Source: Spongospora subterranea f. sp. subterranea | Lineage: Eukaryota; Endomyxa: Phytomyxea; Phytomyxea; Plasmodiophorida | Direction: 5' to 3' | DNA length: 54,456 bases | Assembly (NCBI GenBank): GCA_049724395.1 | Contig: JAUGWO010000277.1 | Location: 1-54,456 of the forward strand | Part shown: positions 13,526 through 23,109 of the stretch, in pieces | Numbering within the stretch: position 1 is the first letter of the stretch | How the letters are laid out: every line of letters starts with the position of its first letter | The notes under the pieces: model-generated | Database searches by the model: none | What the model saw: the letters and a program-made list of their open reading frames with translations, nothing else | What the model was told of the DNA's origin: nothing | Translations under genes and position numbers: made by a program

Positions 13526-13750
13526 TCAAATTTGAACCCGCCAGAAGGTATTGACTGATAATGGGACACAGAGGTTGTTATTGATCACGACCATCGGTCT
13601 GATTTTGACTCTGCATTGATCCGTGAACCCATCCGCTTTTATGATTCTGTTTTCTTCGTCATTCAGGTGAATATATATGTTGAATTCGAACTGTGGGTTA
13701 AACACCAAATCAATGAATATCATCGCTTCATCACCAGCCGGTCTGAGCAT
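13526..13750 (-). CDS. Unidentified possible exon
   Basis: A 74-codon open frame with protein-like composition (aromatic and Asn/Ile-rich, for example NPQFEFNIYIHLNDEEN). No family recognised. It lies downstream, on the same strand, of two longer open frames at 13,960-15,006, and a 54-bp piece of gypsy RT lies between them. It may be an exon of the same decayed or split gene, or chance. Confidence 0.25.
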   Translation of the reverse strand: MLRPAGDEAMIFIDLVFNPQFEFNIYIHLNDEENRIIKADGFTDQCRVKIRPMVVINNNLCVPLSVNTFWRVQI

Positions 13751-13794
13751 AATGGTTCTGGAAAAGGTGCAGGAACGTTCATGTTCGCCAATTG

Positions 13795-13848
13795 CACAGT
13801 TCCAAGCTAGAATGCATGAGATATATAGGGAACTGCTGTATCAATCAT
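13795..13848 (+). mobile_element. Orphan 54-bp fragment of the gypsy reverse transcriptase
   Basis: These 54 bases are identical by eye to the complement of 28,626-28,679 in Gypsy-2, inside the RT domain (the part reading ARMHEIYRELLYQS). Sequence on either side has no similarity to the element. There are no LTRs, poly(A) or target duplication around it. It looks like a templated filler insertion at a repaired break rather than an integrated element. Confidence 0.9.
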
Positions 13849-13959
13849 CGATCGGAGCTCGCTCATCCCCTGCATTCGATGGACTTTGATATCCGATAAC
13901 CGCCCAGCCTGGTGATGAGAACAATAAACCCACCAGTGATGGGTGGCGCTTCATGTTCA

Positions 13960-14487
13960 TCATTTTCGACGCAGATGCTTAGGAATCCTAGAATTGGAAT
14001 GGGGTGTTCCCCTAGCATTCGGTAAATTCTGAGGTGTGCAGCTGTATTGACATTCCCACTCCACCCCGTTCAGCAAAACCGCTGTGTTCGGGTGAATATC
14101 GTACTGTTGTTTAATTAGCGATGCCCTGGTCAAATAGCCATATCTGTAGACTCCATATCCACCTGATTTTATCATGAACAGGATCCCACTGTTGTTCTTT
14201 GATACCGAGTTGTTGTTCGTGAAATCTGTAATACTGGAAAGCAACGCCTGACGTGTGAGGGCCGACCATTTAACTGGTTTGATTTTCAAATTTGACATCA
14301 TTTTTCCCTTTAACAGTAATAGATTTCGTTCTTTAAACAAAACCGAGCTGATTTGAAATCGTGATGCCCTAGGCGTGGTGCCAGCATATTTCCGAGATCG
14401 ATTGTAGGAATTCAGTATAAATCCATCGAACAGCGGCAGGCCAAAAAGATAATGTCCAGGTGGCATTGCTGAGATACACCTAGACAT
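13960..14487 (-). CDS. Unidentified protein, probable exon
   Basis: A 175-codon open frame, one of the longest in this stretch outside mobile elements. In-frame coding sense seems to extend upstream past its first ATG (ANDDILDNDSL), back to a stop near 14,520, so it is likely an internal or 3' exon; an AG just after that stop could be the acceptor. It ends in a basic tail (IPKHLRRK). Four cysteines are present, two of them in ECQYSC. No domain is recognised and no membrane segment is obvious. Confidence 0.35.
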   Translation of the reverse strand: MSRCISAMPPGHYLFGLPLFDGFILNSYNRSRKYAGTTPRASRFQISSVLFKERNLLLLKGKMMSNLKIKPVKWSALTRQALLSSITDFTNNNSVSKNNSGILFMIKSGGYGVYRYGYLTRASLIKQQYDIHPNTAVLLNGVEWECQYSCTPQNLPNARGTPHSNSRIPKHLRRK

Positions 14488-14580
14488 TAATGAATCATTG
14501 TCGAGAATGTCGTCGTTTGCAGCTCATTCCCAAATGATGAAATCCTCTCCATCGATGGAGCGTGATTTACCCTTTTAATA

Positions 14581-15006
14581 TTATTTTGGTTTAGGGTCTG
14601 TAAGTACTGATGCATCATTGGCGATGGGATTCAGTCCATTCTGGGATCGACCAGCATTGTGATCCGAACATGCAGCATATACAATCATACTATTTCTGTC
14701 AATTGGGACTAGATTCCTGTTGACGTTCAGCAGGTGGTTTTGTATCATTGTGTCAGTTGGCAATGTCGGTTGGTGTATCGGGGCGTTGTTTACCTCTCTT
14801 TCCCCATCCTGTTGATACACTGTGTTGGACTTTTCTGCCTCACATCCTCCAGCAATAATGTTGCCTTGACCGCAGCAATCAGAGCAATTGATGACGTTCT
14901 GGCTGGTGAAAGTCGTAAAAACATTGTCACACATGGAGTTGACCTGATGATGGTCCTTGTCCGCAATTATTGAATTCTTCTGTTGGGTGAATGAGCAATA
15001 CGACAT
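14581..15006 (-). CDS. Unidentified Asn/Gln-rich protein, possible exon
   Basis: A 141-codon open frame starting with ATG at 15,006, hydrophilic and Asn/Asp-rich, with a cysteine cluster (CSDCCGQ) about one third in. No family recognised. The next minus-strand frame starts about 90 bp downstream, a gap close to the intron lengths seen in the CRAL-TRIO gene, so the two may be exons of one gene. The splice signals at the gap are not convincing enough to assert this. Confidence 0.3.
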   Translation of the reverse strand: MSYCSFTQQKNSIIADKDHHQVNSMCDNVFTTFTSQNVINCSDCCGQGNIIAGGCEAEKSNTVYQQDGEREVNNAPIHQPTLPTDTMIQNHLLNVNRNLVPIDRNSMIVYAACSDHNAGRSQNGLNPIANDASVLTDPKPK

Positions 15007-15845
15007 TTTGAGGGTGGGTTATGTGAATCCCAACTGCAAGTCGAAGCTGAAGTTCGACAAGATGATGGTCTCGTAGCTCGTCTTTGAGGAGATTCAGAGG
15101 TCAACCAATGCCACAGGCCTGAGGGTTTCGTGGACGGTGACATCACAAACTATGTATGGAAACCGTTCAAGAAAGACAGAAGATCAGCAGGGACAGAGGC
15201 GGATATGAAGAGAGATATTAGTGCCAGAACACTGATATTAGATTGACAGTCGAATATTAGCAATGTTTTGGCACCCATATCTTTCTTTTTATCCGCATCT
15301 GTAAAACATTATCAATGTTGGCATTTTGATATTTCTTTACATCCGCCTCTGTCGAATATCAGGAACTTCTTGGGTGCGATAACTTCTTTAAATCCGCGGT
15401 TGACAGCAATGTAGGCAGCTGATCTGCTAGACATTCCATCTTCTTTCTTGCCCATGACGTTGAGAAACTCGTTTTGCTTGAAGATATGCGATTTCCCTGT
15501 AGCAAAAAGGGAAACATTCTCTATTCAGAACCATTGCATCGATAGTGTTAACCTGAATATATGGTCTCGAAATCATGTTCATTGCTTTGCCTCTCAACCC
15601 AGGTGTTCATCGATTTTCCGCTACCATACGCCTTTCAGCTTCATCATCATCTCCATTCATAGGATACCTTCGCCTCATCGTCTAATACTTGTTCCAGTGA
15701 CCGATTCTCAATTCCATAACGCCATAGCGCGTTCGATCATTCACATATCAGTTGAAATATGAATGTGATAATTAGACTGTGTTTAGGAAGATAATTAGAC
15801 GAACAATGACTGTGCCTAGGACACTTGGGTGTGAAGGTGGCAAGG
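15007..15845. other. No recognised feature
   Basis: No gene, RNA or repeat that I can support. A 104-codon plus-strand frame at 15,448-15,762 has no recognisable motif. Two near-copies of a phrase built around ATCCGC and TCTGT with A/T-rich flanks occur near 15,290-15,350, too weak to call a repeat. Confidence 0.4.
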
Positions 15846-16510
15846 ACTTGAATTGAGGCGACTTGAGTTGTGGCGACTTGAGTTGAGGCGACTTGAATTG
15901 AGGCGACTTGAATTGAGGGGACTTGAGTTGAGGCGACTTGAGTTGAGGCGACTTGAGTTGAGGCGACTTGAATTGAGGCGACTTGAATTGAGGCGACTTG
16001 AATTGAGGCGACTTGAGTTGAGGCGACTTGAATTGAGGCGACTTGAATTGAGGGGACTTGAGTTGAGGCGACTTGAGTTGAGGCGACTTGAATTGAGGCG
16101 ACTTGAATTGAGGCGACTTGAGTTGAGGCGACTTGAATTGAGGCGACTTGAATTGAGGGGACTTGAGTTGAGGCGACTTGAGTTGAGGCGACTTGAATTG
16201 AGGCGACTTGAATTGAGGCGACTTGAGTTGAGGCGACTTGAATTGAGGCGACTTGAATTGAGGGGACTTGAGTTGAGGCGACTTGAGTTGAGGCGACTTG
16301 AATTGAGGCGACTTGAATTGAGGCGACTTGAGTTGAGGCGACTTGAATTGAGGCGACTTGAATTGAGGGGACTTGAGTTGAGGCGACTTGAGTTGAGGCG
16401 ACTTGAATTGAGGCGACTTGAATTGAGGCGACTTGAGTTGAGGCGACTTGAGTTGAGGCGACTTGAGTTGAGGCGACTTGAATTGAGGCGACTTGAATTG
16501 AGGCGACTAG
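15846..16510. repeat. 15-bp minisatellite with 105-bp higher-order period
   Basis: About 44 tandem copies of GAGGCGACTTGAATT or its GAGTT variant. A marked variant with GGGG in place of GGCG recurs at 15,916, 16,051, 16,156, 16,261 and 16,366. The last three intervals are exactly 105 bp (seven units) and the first is 135 bp (nine units), so blocks of seven have themselves been amplified. Because 15 is a multiple of three, the array is open on both strands (RRLEL on plus, QVAST/QVASI on minus). These long frames are a by-product of the repeat, not evidence for a protein. Confidence 0.95.
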
Positions 16511-17400
16511 AGTTGAGTCGACTTGGAGTGGTTTAAGGAATAATTGGAGCGACTTGAGTTGAGTCGACCTGGAGTTGATGCGACATGAAGTGGTTTGGGG
16601 AATAATTGGAGTCGATTTGAGTTGAGTCGACTTTGAGTGGTTTGGGGAATAATTGGAGTCGACTTGAGTTGAGTCGACGTGGAGTTGAGGCGACATGAAG
16701 TGGTTTGGGGAATAATTGGAGTCGACTTGAGTTGAGTCGACGTGGAGTTGAGGCGACATGAAGTGGTTTGGGGAATCATTGGAGTCGACTTGAGTTGAGT
16801 CGACTTTGAGTGGTTTGGGGAATAATTGGAGTCGACTTGAGTTGAGTCGACGTGGAGTTGAGGCGACATGAAGTGGTTTGGGGAATAATTGGAGTCGACT
16901 TGAGTTGAGTCGACTTGGAGTGGTTTGGGGAATAATTGGAGTCGACTTGAGTTGAGTCGACTTGGAGTGGTTTGGGGAATAATTGGAGTCGACGTGGAGT
17001 TGAGGCGACATGAAGTGGTTTGGGGAATAATTGGAGTCGACGTGGAGTTGAGGCGACATGAAGTGGTTGGGGAATAATTGGAGTCGAGTGGTTTGAGTCG
17101 ACTCGGAGTCGTCTGGGAATAATTGGAGTCGGAGTGGTTTGGGGAAATAATTGATGTCTACTTGAGTTGGTTTGAGTCGACTCGGAGTCGTTTGGGAATA
17201 ATTGCAGTAGACTTGAGTTGGTTGATTCGACTCGGAGTCGTTTGGGAATAATTGCAGTAGACTTGAGTTGGTTGATTCGACTCGGAGTCGTTTGGGAATA
17301 ATTCGAGTCGACTTCAGTTGGTTTGAGTCGACTTGGAGTCTTCTCCGAGTTTTAATGAGTCGACTCAAGTCGACTTCGATTTGCGATCAGTCGACTCAGT
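16511..17400. repeat. GTCGAC-rich compound tandem array (47- and 63-bp spacing)
   Basis: Continues directly from the 15-bp array. The marker GGAATAATTGG recurs at spacings that are mostly 47 or 63 bp (for example 16,648, 16,711, 16,774, 16,821, 16,884, 16,931, 16,978). The 16-bp difference matches presence or absence of one extra GAGGCGACATG-type module, itself a relative of the 15-bp unit. Many units carry the palindrome GTCGAC. Units become irregular after about 17,080. It probably shares an origin with the 15-bp array. Confidence 0.88.
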
Positions 17401-18141
17401 GAACAGTGGCCAATAACGAATGCTCCTTATTTGAACAATTTATATGAAACTTCTGAGCCAGGATTGCAATTCATATTATGCTGTTAACACACAATCATCT
17501 CCCAGGCAAGCCCGGCGGTTAGTTACTGCAGTACCTGTCCGCCAGAATGCCTGCTCCAGCAATTCTCAATCGTGATCTTTTAAATGTAGTTTCGACCTTA
17601 TCTCCTATTTGATACATACATTCAAAGACATCGATTCATTTCGGAGCATTGTTACCTCGTTTTGCGATTGAAGTCGACATATCGCATTTCACGGTGCATT
17701 TCCGTTCTTTAATAGCAGACTTCAAATAAGCGCACACTCGATTTCTTTGATCTTTCCAATGATGGCCGTTCCATCGTTACACGAATCCGCGAATGAACCT
17801 GGTACATTTTTGTATTTGTGATTGGACGATTGAGTTTGAGTTGACGATGCGAAAACAGTTGATTCAAATTGAAGAGGCCGATTTTCTTGAAATTAAAGGT
17901 GACAGATTACGTGTTCCCACAATGAGTTTGCCCAGAGAAATGTCCATTGAATGTTAATTGTGGTGGTGAAGGGTGCTAATCGTGGTCGATGTCACACCGG
18001 ATGCGAACGAGAACAGTTTTTTTTAACGCCACCTGCCGGCAATGCGAACGATGGCCTATACTCAGATACATGGGAAGGGCGCAACGCCGCGAAGCCAATG
18101 GGCAGAGAGGGAAAACGCTGAACAGGGATCCATTATGTGTA
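17401..18141. other. No recognised feature
   Basis: Unique-looking sequence between the tandem arrays and the 3' end of the CRAL-TRIO gene. No gene, RNA or mobile-element similarity that I can support. Confidence 0.4.
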
Positions 18142-18559
18142 TTAGTTTTTACAATCAGTGGCGGAGGATGAAATTGTGGTAATGGCGTCGCACATATTCT
18201 CCTTCGAAACCGAACCGAATTTGTTAATCAGACCACTGACAGCAGTGTCGTCGGGTATCTTTTTCAACATATGAGCAATACCCTTGTCGCCCATCAATGC
18301 ATTCCGATCAATGGACTTGGCGGAGGTCAGAAACTCCAACGCAGTGACACCTTTGGCCGCTTCAAGCAGTGCAGCCATGGCTTGGGCGTTGCCTCTGCAC
18401 ACGCGAAGGCCTTCCTCCAATTGCTTGAATTGAACTGCAGCCGCGGCGTTGAGCAAATCGGCAACAGGTCCTTTTGGAAGCAGTGAAGCTGCCGCTTTCA
18501 ATTCCTTCTCTCTGGTTGACGACAATGAATTCGAGATTGTAGACTTGAATGACGAAAAA
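18142..18559 (-). CDS. Helical Ala-rich C-terminal region, probably part of the CRAL-TRIO gene
   Basis: An open frame that follows the CRAL-TRIO gene in a different frame, without a gap. About 138 residues, Ala/Leu/Lys-rich and predicted helical, with three cysteines (RVCRG, MCDAI, TDCKN), stopping at 18,142. It has no ATG in a sensible context: its first in-frame ATG lies inside the CRAL-TRIO coding sequence, in another frame. The change from one frame to the other falls at a run of T next to the CRAL-TRIO stop (18,560-18,562). I infer it is a C-terminal extension of that protein, separated by a one-base indel (real, or a consensus error), or an extra exon. No family recognised. Confidence 0.45.
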
Positions 18560-19845
18560 TCAAAGTTCGGTGGCAAAAATGTTCTCATAGTTGGCTTTTC
18601 CAATCCATTGCGGCCAGAATTCGGCTGGCAACTGTTTCGGTTTCGGGGTTTCCAACTATCAGGTGAATAATGGGTGCTGAGAACCGAAACGGGAACACAA
18701 CTAGCTGTACCTTGTTCATGATTCTCTCATCGCTGATAAACTTCCGGGCAAGTTCCAAACAAGCTCTTAAAGTCCAAGTGTGGGGATCCGCTACGATATT
18801 GGCCTATCGGGAAAATCAGAATCAACACAAGTTCACCGATCATTGACCAAATATATCTACCACGTATTCCATGAAATTGTCGCTGGCAATCTTCTGAACA
18901 AGGAACAAAAAACGACTATTTAAGCCAAAGTTTGACGGGTCAATCACTCGAACAAGCTTTAGAATGGATGAAGAATCAGCGCCTGGATTAGGCGTCGATC
19001 TCAACTCGATATGTGTTGCATCGACGTGTCGGCACTTTGAAAAAGGCAGCACATTAGGACGGCGGTAGAATCCTGTGAATATATTAATGCTCACCTGATA
19101 CGCTAGCATATATATCTGGAACACGATTAACTGTTTTCTGTCCAGAACATGGTGCGGTTGGTAGTCTTTCGAACAGCCAATAAACGAGACGAGGTTCCCA
19201 CCATTCCCAAGATGTTCAAAAACCGGTCTGAAACATTTGCTGAGAAAATCTGAACTGCAATATCGTGGATTGGCCAGTACATTTGCGGGAGGACAGGAAG
19301 GACTTTTCCCGCAAAAGGGAAATATTCGTATGGCGCTACCGGATGGGCTTTGACGATCTTGTTAACTTCATCAACGATCTGATGGTAATTCCATGCGGTA
19401 CGCCAGGCGAGACTTGATCGGAGTGCCTTCACAGTTTCATCAAACTTGAACTCATTTCCCATCAAGAACCGGTAGACCACAAGAGGATTCTGGTGTAGAA
19501 CAACATACATTAGCGATTTGAACCAAACCAGATTTCCCCATTGCGACTTACGTCGATCAAATCGTCAAGTTCCACTCTGATCTTACCAATTTCGCGGTCC
19601 TTTGGGAGGTGTTTTTCAAATTTCTTGACAAGCTCGGATATATTTTTGTCATCGTCTTCAATGGATCTCAGAACCTTGATTACTTGTATCAACTTATCGC
19701 ATTGATCAAGACCAGACATATACTGGGGGAGTTCTGTTCCAGACGAGACGCGAACAGGGTTGCTCCCGCGATGTGTGGGATCCGAATGGGCAATCGTCAA
19801 CAATGAAACTACAGCAGCACTGAAGAGGAGTTGGGAGAATGACAT
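18560..19845 (-). CDS. CRAL-TRIO (Sec14-like) lipid-transfer protein with signal peptide, multi-exon
   Basis: Exon 1 is 19,552-19,845: ATG, then a signal peptide (about residues 1-21, hydrophobic run LLFSAAVVSLLTIAHS). A 62-bp GTAAGT...CAG intron (19,490-19,551) follows. Exon 2 from 19,489 encodes the CRAL-TRIO N-terminal helices (FLMGNEFKFDETVKALR). The lipid-binding lobe is read from about 19,253 to 18,861: FRPVFEHLG (the family's GRPVY-RLG strand), then ILKLVRVIDPSNFG and the DNFMEY helix. A 57-bp intron (18,804-18,860), a 31-codon exon (18,711-18,803), a 55-bp intron (18,656-18,710) and the last exon (LPAEFW, the family's LPxEYGG) follow, with TGA at 18,560. Between exon 2 and the lobe, near 19,254, the frame changes. 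Only a 26-bp GT-AG intron or a one-base indel would explain it. The family binds and moves hydrophobic lipids; the signal peptide suggests secretion or a lumenal site. Confidence 0.7.
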
Positions 19846-19857
19846 TACGATGGCGAA

Positions 19858-20226
19858 CTATGAAGAAGCTGAAACGACACAAATATTGTCAATGTCATTA
19901 GGAGAACGGTTAAGGACTTGAGGGGCCGTCGAAGCTGCGGATTGCGCCACTGATGTCAGTGGCGCAGTCCTGTTGCGGGAGTGTCTCTGGGCGGTCGACA
20001 GTGCAGTTCCTGCAGTTGACCCACCCACAAACATGTGATCAGGGAGGTGCAATCGCTGTAGTTGCAGAAGATTCAGTGGATTGCCGCAGGACTCGCGCTC
20101 GGTTTTCGTTTGTTGAGGCAAAATGATCAATTTGTCGGTCAATGAAACATTCCAGTAATATCCTTGTGGCGCTTTTTCAAGCGACACCACCAACAGAAGT
20201 CCACAACATAGGATATCTAAATACAA
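19858..20226 (-). pseudogene. Unidentified ORF, 3' part of a gene cut off near the LINE
   Basis: An open frame of about 120 codons ending TAG at 19,858, only 12 bp before the ATG of the CRAL-TRIO gene on the same strand. It has no good ATG start. Its left part has a hydrophobic stretch (ILCCGLLLVVSL), preceded by TTTAG, which could be a splice acceptor; the rest is Ser/Thr/Ala-rich. Upstream the sequence runs straight into the LINE at about 20,240, so any 5' exons may have been separated from it by that insertion. It may be the 5' leader region of the CRAL-TRIO gene that is open by chance. Confidence 0.3.
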
Positions 20227-20260
20227 TGACTCAATCCAACGTCTAGACCAATCTCATTAC

Positions 20261-21070
20261 GTGATTAATAACAACGTCAACATTTCCTGTAACATTGGAA
20301 GAAACGACAATGATCAAACAAAGAAAGAACTGCTACAAGAACTTCAAAAGATAGGGATCACCGAAAAATGCTCAAACAACGATGACTCAACCAAACAAAA
20401 AAGACAACTGAAAAAAATAACAAAATGTTTTGCGCGCATTAAGGATAAAGCGAAACAAGTAAAGAATAACAGAAACTTGATTATAGCACATTGGAACGCA
20501 TGTTGATTAAGCGAGGAAAAGGCAACCGAACTGGCTCTTTTTGCGAATCAACACCTAATAGATGTAATCTGTATTGCAGAGCTAAGCCATAGACGTAATA
20601 TTCATGGATTTCCACACTACGAATGTGATGATCGATACACACAATCAGGCACTTTTTGGCGCGGACATGTCAAAACTGAAAAACTATACCCACCGGCAAT
20701 TCAATGCTTTGGACAATGCGCTATCACAACACAAATGTAAAATTATATGACGAAATGATACTGATACACACATATATCCCACCTGATATCGACAGACCAA
20801 CTAGAAGAGCATACTGGAAACAGATTGAAATCTTCTCAGAGACAAGAAACGAGTCCATTCTCATCACAGGAGACCTAAATACTAGAGATAAGAGATTTGG
20901 AACAAATCATACAGAAAACCACACATACATAGACGGAATACTAGAGAAGTTCAGTATTATGAACAATCCTGAAATACCAACCAGAGAGAATATCACACTG
21001 GCGAATAGGAAGATGGCAAAACAGATTGTGAACTTCGAAGTCCCAAACAGACCTGAGTAGTGATCATCTT
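20261..21070 (+). pseudogene. LINE ORF2, endonuclease domain
   Basis: Reads LIIAHWNAC, ICIAELSHRR, MILIHTYIPPD, ILITGDLNTRDKRFG and finally SDHLP at 21,059-21,067. These are the ordered motifs of the exonuclease III-like endonuclease that nicks target DNA, and the GDxN and SDH catalytic motifs are intact. It is interrupted: TGA at 20,504-20,506 follows NAC, where the family has a glycine. The frame changes between about 20,690 and 20,750 (an AT-rich run) and again just before SDH near 21,055. It cannot be translated as one piece. Confidence 0.85.
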
Positions 21071-21229
21071 CCAACAACAATCGAAACCAGTCAAAAAACT
21101 TGACAATAGATCAACAGCAAAGGCACTAGTGAGAGTCATTGAAAACCAATCTGATAACGCTATGGGACTCCTCAAATTCACTACAAGGCTACAGCAAAGC
21201 ATAAAATACCGATACGTTAGACTGAACAG

Positions 21230-23108
21230 ATGCAAGTTCTGGAACGAACTCCTGAAAGAGCCACTAAACTGAGAGACAAACTCAGACGCAAATTGCACAC
21301 AGCGATACTCTCACACAAAAACGAAGCACAAATCATACAGAGAAAAGAAGCAATAAACAAAGCTGCAATAGAATTTAAGAAACAATACGTCAAAGCCAAA
21401 AACAAGCACCTGACAAAAATGGCCAAAACAGCATGTGAGGATAAGACAGGAGCACAAATCTGGAGACTGGTAAAACAGATCAGTCCACAAACAAAGAAAA
21501 GAAGAAACAAATATGAAACTTACACCAACGAAGCAAAAGAAGAGGTAGAGAACATCGCCTCGAAGTTCGAAGAAATCTATTGTGCACCAGATCTCACACT
21601 GACAGAAATAGAAAAGATGGAGCACGAACTGCTCCTTACAGACTTATTGAAGGAACGATTGGAAACACCAACAGCGAATATAACCACCAGAGAACTGGAA
21701 AGAGCAGTTAAAAAAGCCAACAGCAAATCTGCTGGAGGAATCGACGGAATCCCCAACAGCCTGATTAAACATATGTGCACAAATCACATAATCAAGGACA
21801 CATGCCTGAAAGCAATCAATTCCGACATCATCGGTATTGGGTGCTTTCCACAGGAAATGAAGATCGCTAAAACGGCCACTACTCAAAGCGAAACCAGGAG
21901 AATATCGGCCGATATCATTATTGCCAAACATAGCAAAGATTGTGGAAGGAATAATTGAACATAGAATAAGACAACTAGCGAGCGAGCACATACCCGATAA
22001 CCAATCTGGATGTCGGCCAGCACACAGCACAACCCATGCATTGTTAAGACTGCTACATAATGCAGGATCAGCGGCGGCAAAAGATCAACAATTCGAAATG
22101 ATTGTTTACGACTTCATCCAGAAAATGAGGAGGATGGGGATAGATCCAAATATGATATTACTGATTAATGACTGGCTAACAAACAGAATCTTTGAGGTGA
22201 ATTATAGAAATACCTCTTTGAAATTACATAGACAGGAGAATGGTATTCCACAGGGATCCAGTATAAGTGTGTTGCTGTGGATAATCTACATATATGACGC
22301 CCCTTTAGAGACTAATAACAGTAATGTGCATGTGGATGACACAACACAATGGGCTATTGGAGACACAAAACAGGAAGTACTTACAAAATTAAAAAGTGAT
22401 AGCACCAAACTACAGCAATGGTGTAAAGACAACAGAATCAAGATCCAATGGCTCAAAACAAACATTCTATTCAATGAATACTCACCCACAGACAAATTAA
22501 CTATAAATGGACAAACGATCCAGACAACAAAAACAGTGCAATATCTCGGAGCAACGCTAAACGCCAATAACGAAACTAACCACTCAACTTTCACAATTCA
22601 ACTGACAGAAGTGGCCAACGATATAAGGAAAAGATGTAAACTGGTACGAGAAATGAGAAAATACCGGATACCATACAGAACGTATCAACAGATATGTCGA
22701 GGATTTATAGGAGCGAAACTGAACTATTACCTACCTTGGTTGGCAGGAGAAATCAACAAGAACATGAGTAGGACATTGCGACCTATTGAGACAGCAGATA
22801 AGGACTATATGAGAACATATACAGGATGTTTCAAATCAAAACCAATCCCTATATTACAAGCAATATCAGGATTCCCACTACTGAGAGATAAAATCATCAC
22901 AGAAACAACAATGACAGTACTCGCTGCTCAGGCAAATGGGACATTATTGGGCAGAGAATACACAGAATGGTATGGAGAAGGAGATGGATGGACACCACTT
23001 GGAGAAGTACGGAAAGCACTCAGAGAGAGAGTGCCAGATGGCTTCGAGAACATTCATGAGAAAACAGAAATATCGCCAGACATCCTTGAAGGACTATATA
23101 AGATTTGA
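21230..23108 (+). pseudogene. LINE ORF2, reverse transcriptase domain
   Basis: The fingers region reads NSKSAGGIDGIPNSLIKHM (the family's K-S-x-G-x-DGIP motif), followed after a frame change near 21,870-21,900 by LLPNIAKIVEGIIEHR. Conserved motifs then include NQSGCRPAHST, NGIPQGSSIS and the catalytic box as HVDDTTQWA. The FADD/YADD box therefore reads HVDD. The palm motif A block (D-x-x-K-AFD and what follows) is missing: the sequence passes directly from IVYDF to IQKMRRMGID at about 22,100-22,120, consistent with an internal deletion of roughly 12-14 codons. The enzyme would not be active. The thumb and linker continue to a stop at 23,108. Confidence 0.85.
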
Positions 23109-23109
23109 T

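Noticed and set aside
15737-17368. A 543-codon minus-strand frame and a 227-codon plus-strand frame across the minisatellite
   Set aside because: Both exist only because the unit is 15 bp with no stop in these frames. The peptide is pure repeat and has no conserved start, domain or leader.
17500-17580. tRNA-like sequence near the end of the compound array
   Set aside because: No A or B box at the correct spacing and no cloverleaf pairing.
19070-19110. A 22-nt intron (GTGAGC...CACAG) in the CRAL-TRIO gene
   Set aside because: Reading through keeps the conserved frame, while splicing it out would shift the lipid-binding lobe out of frame.
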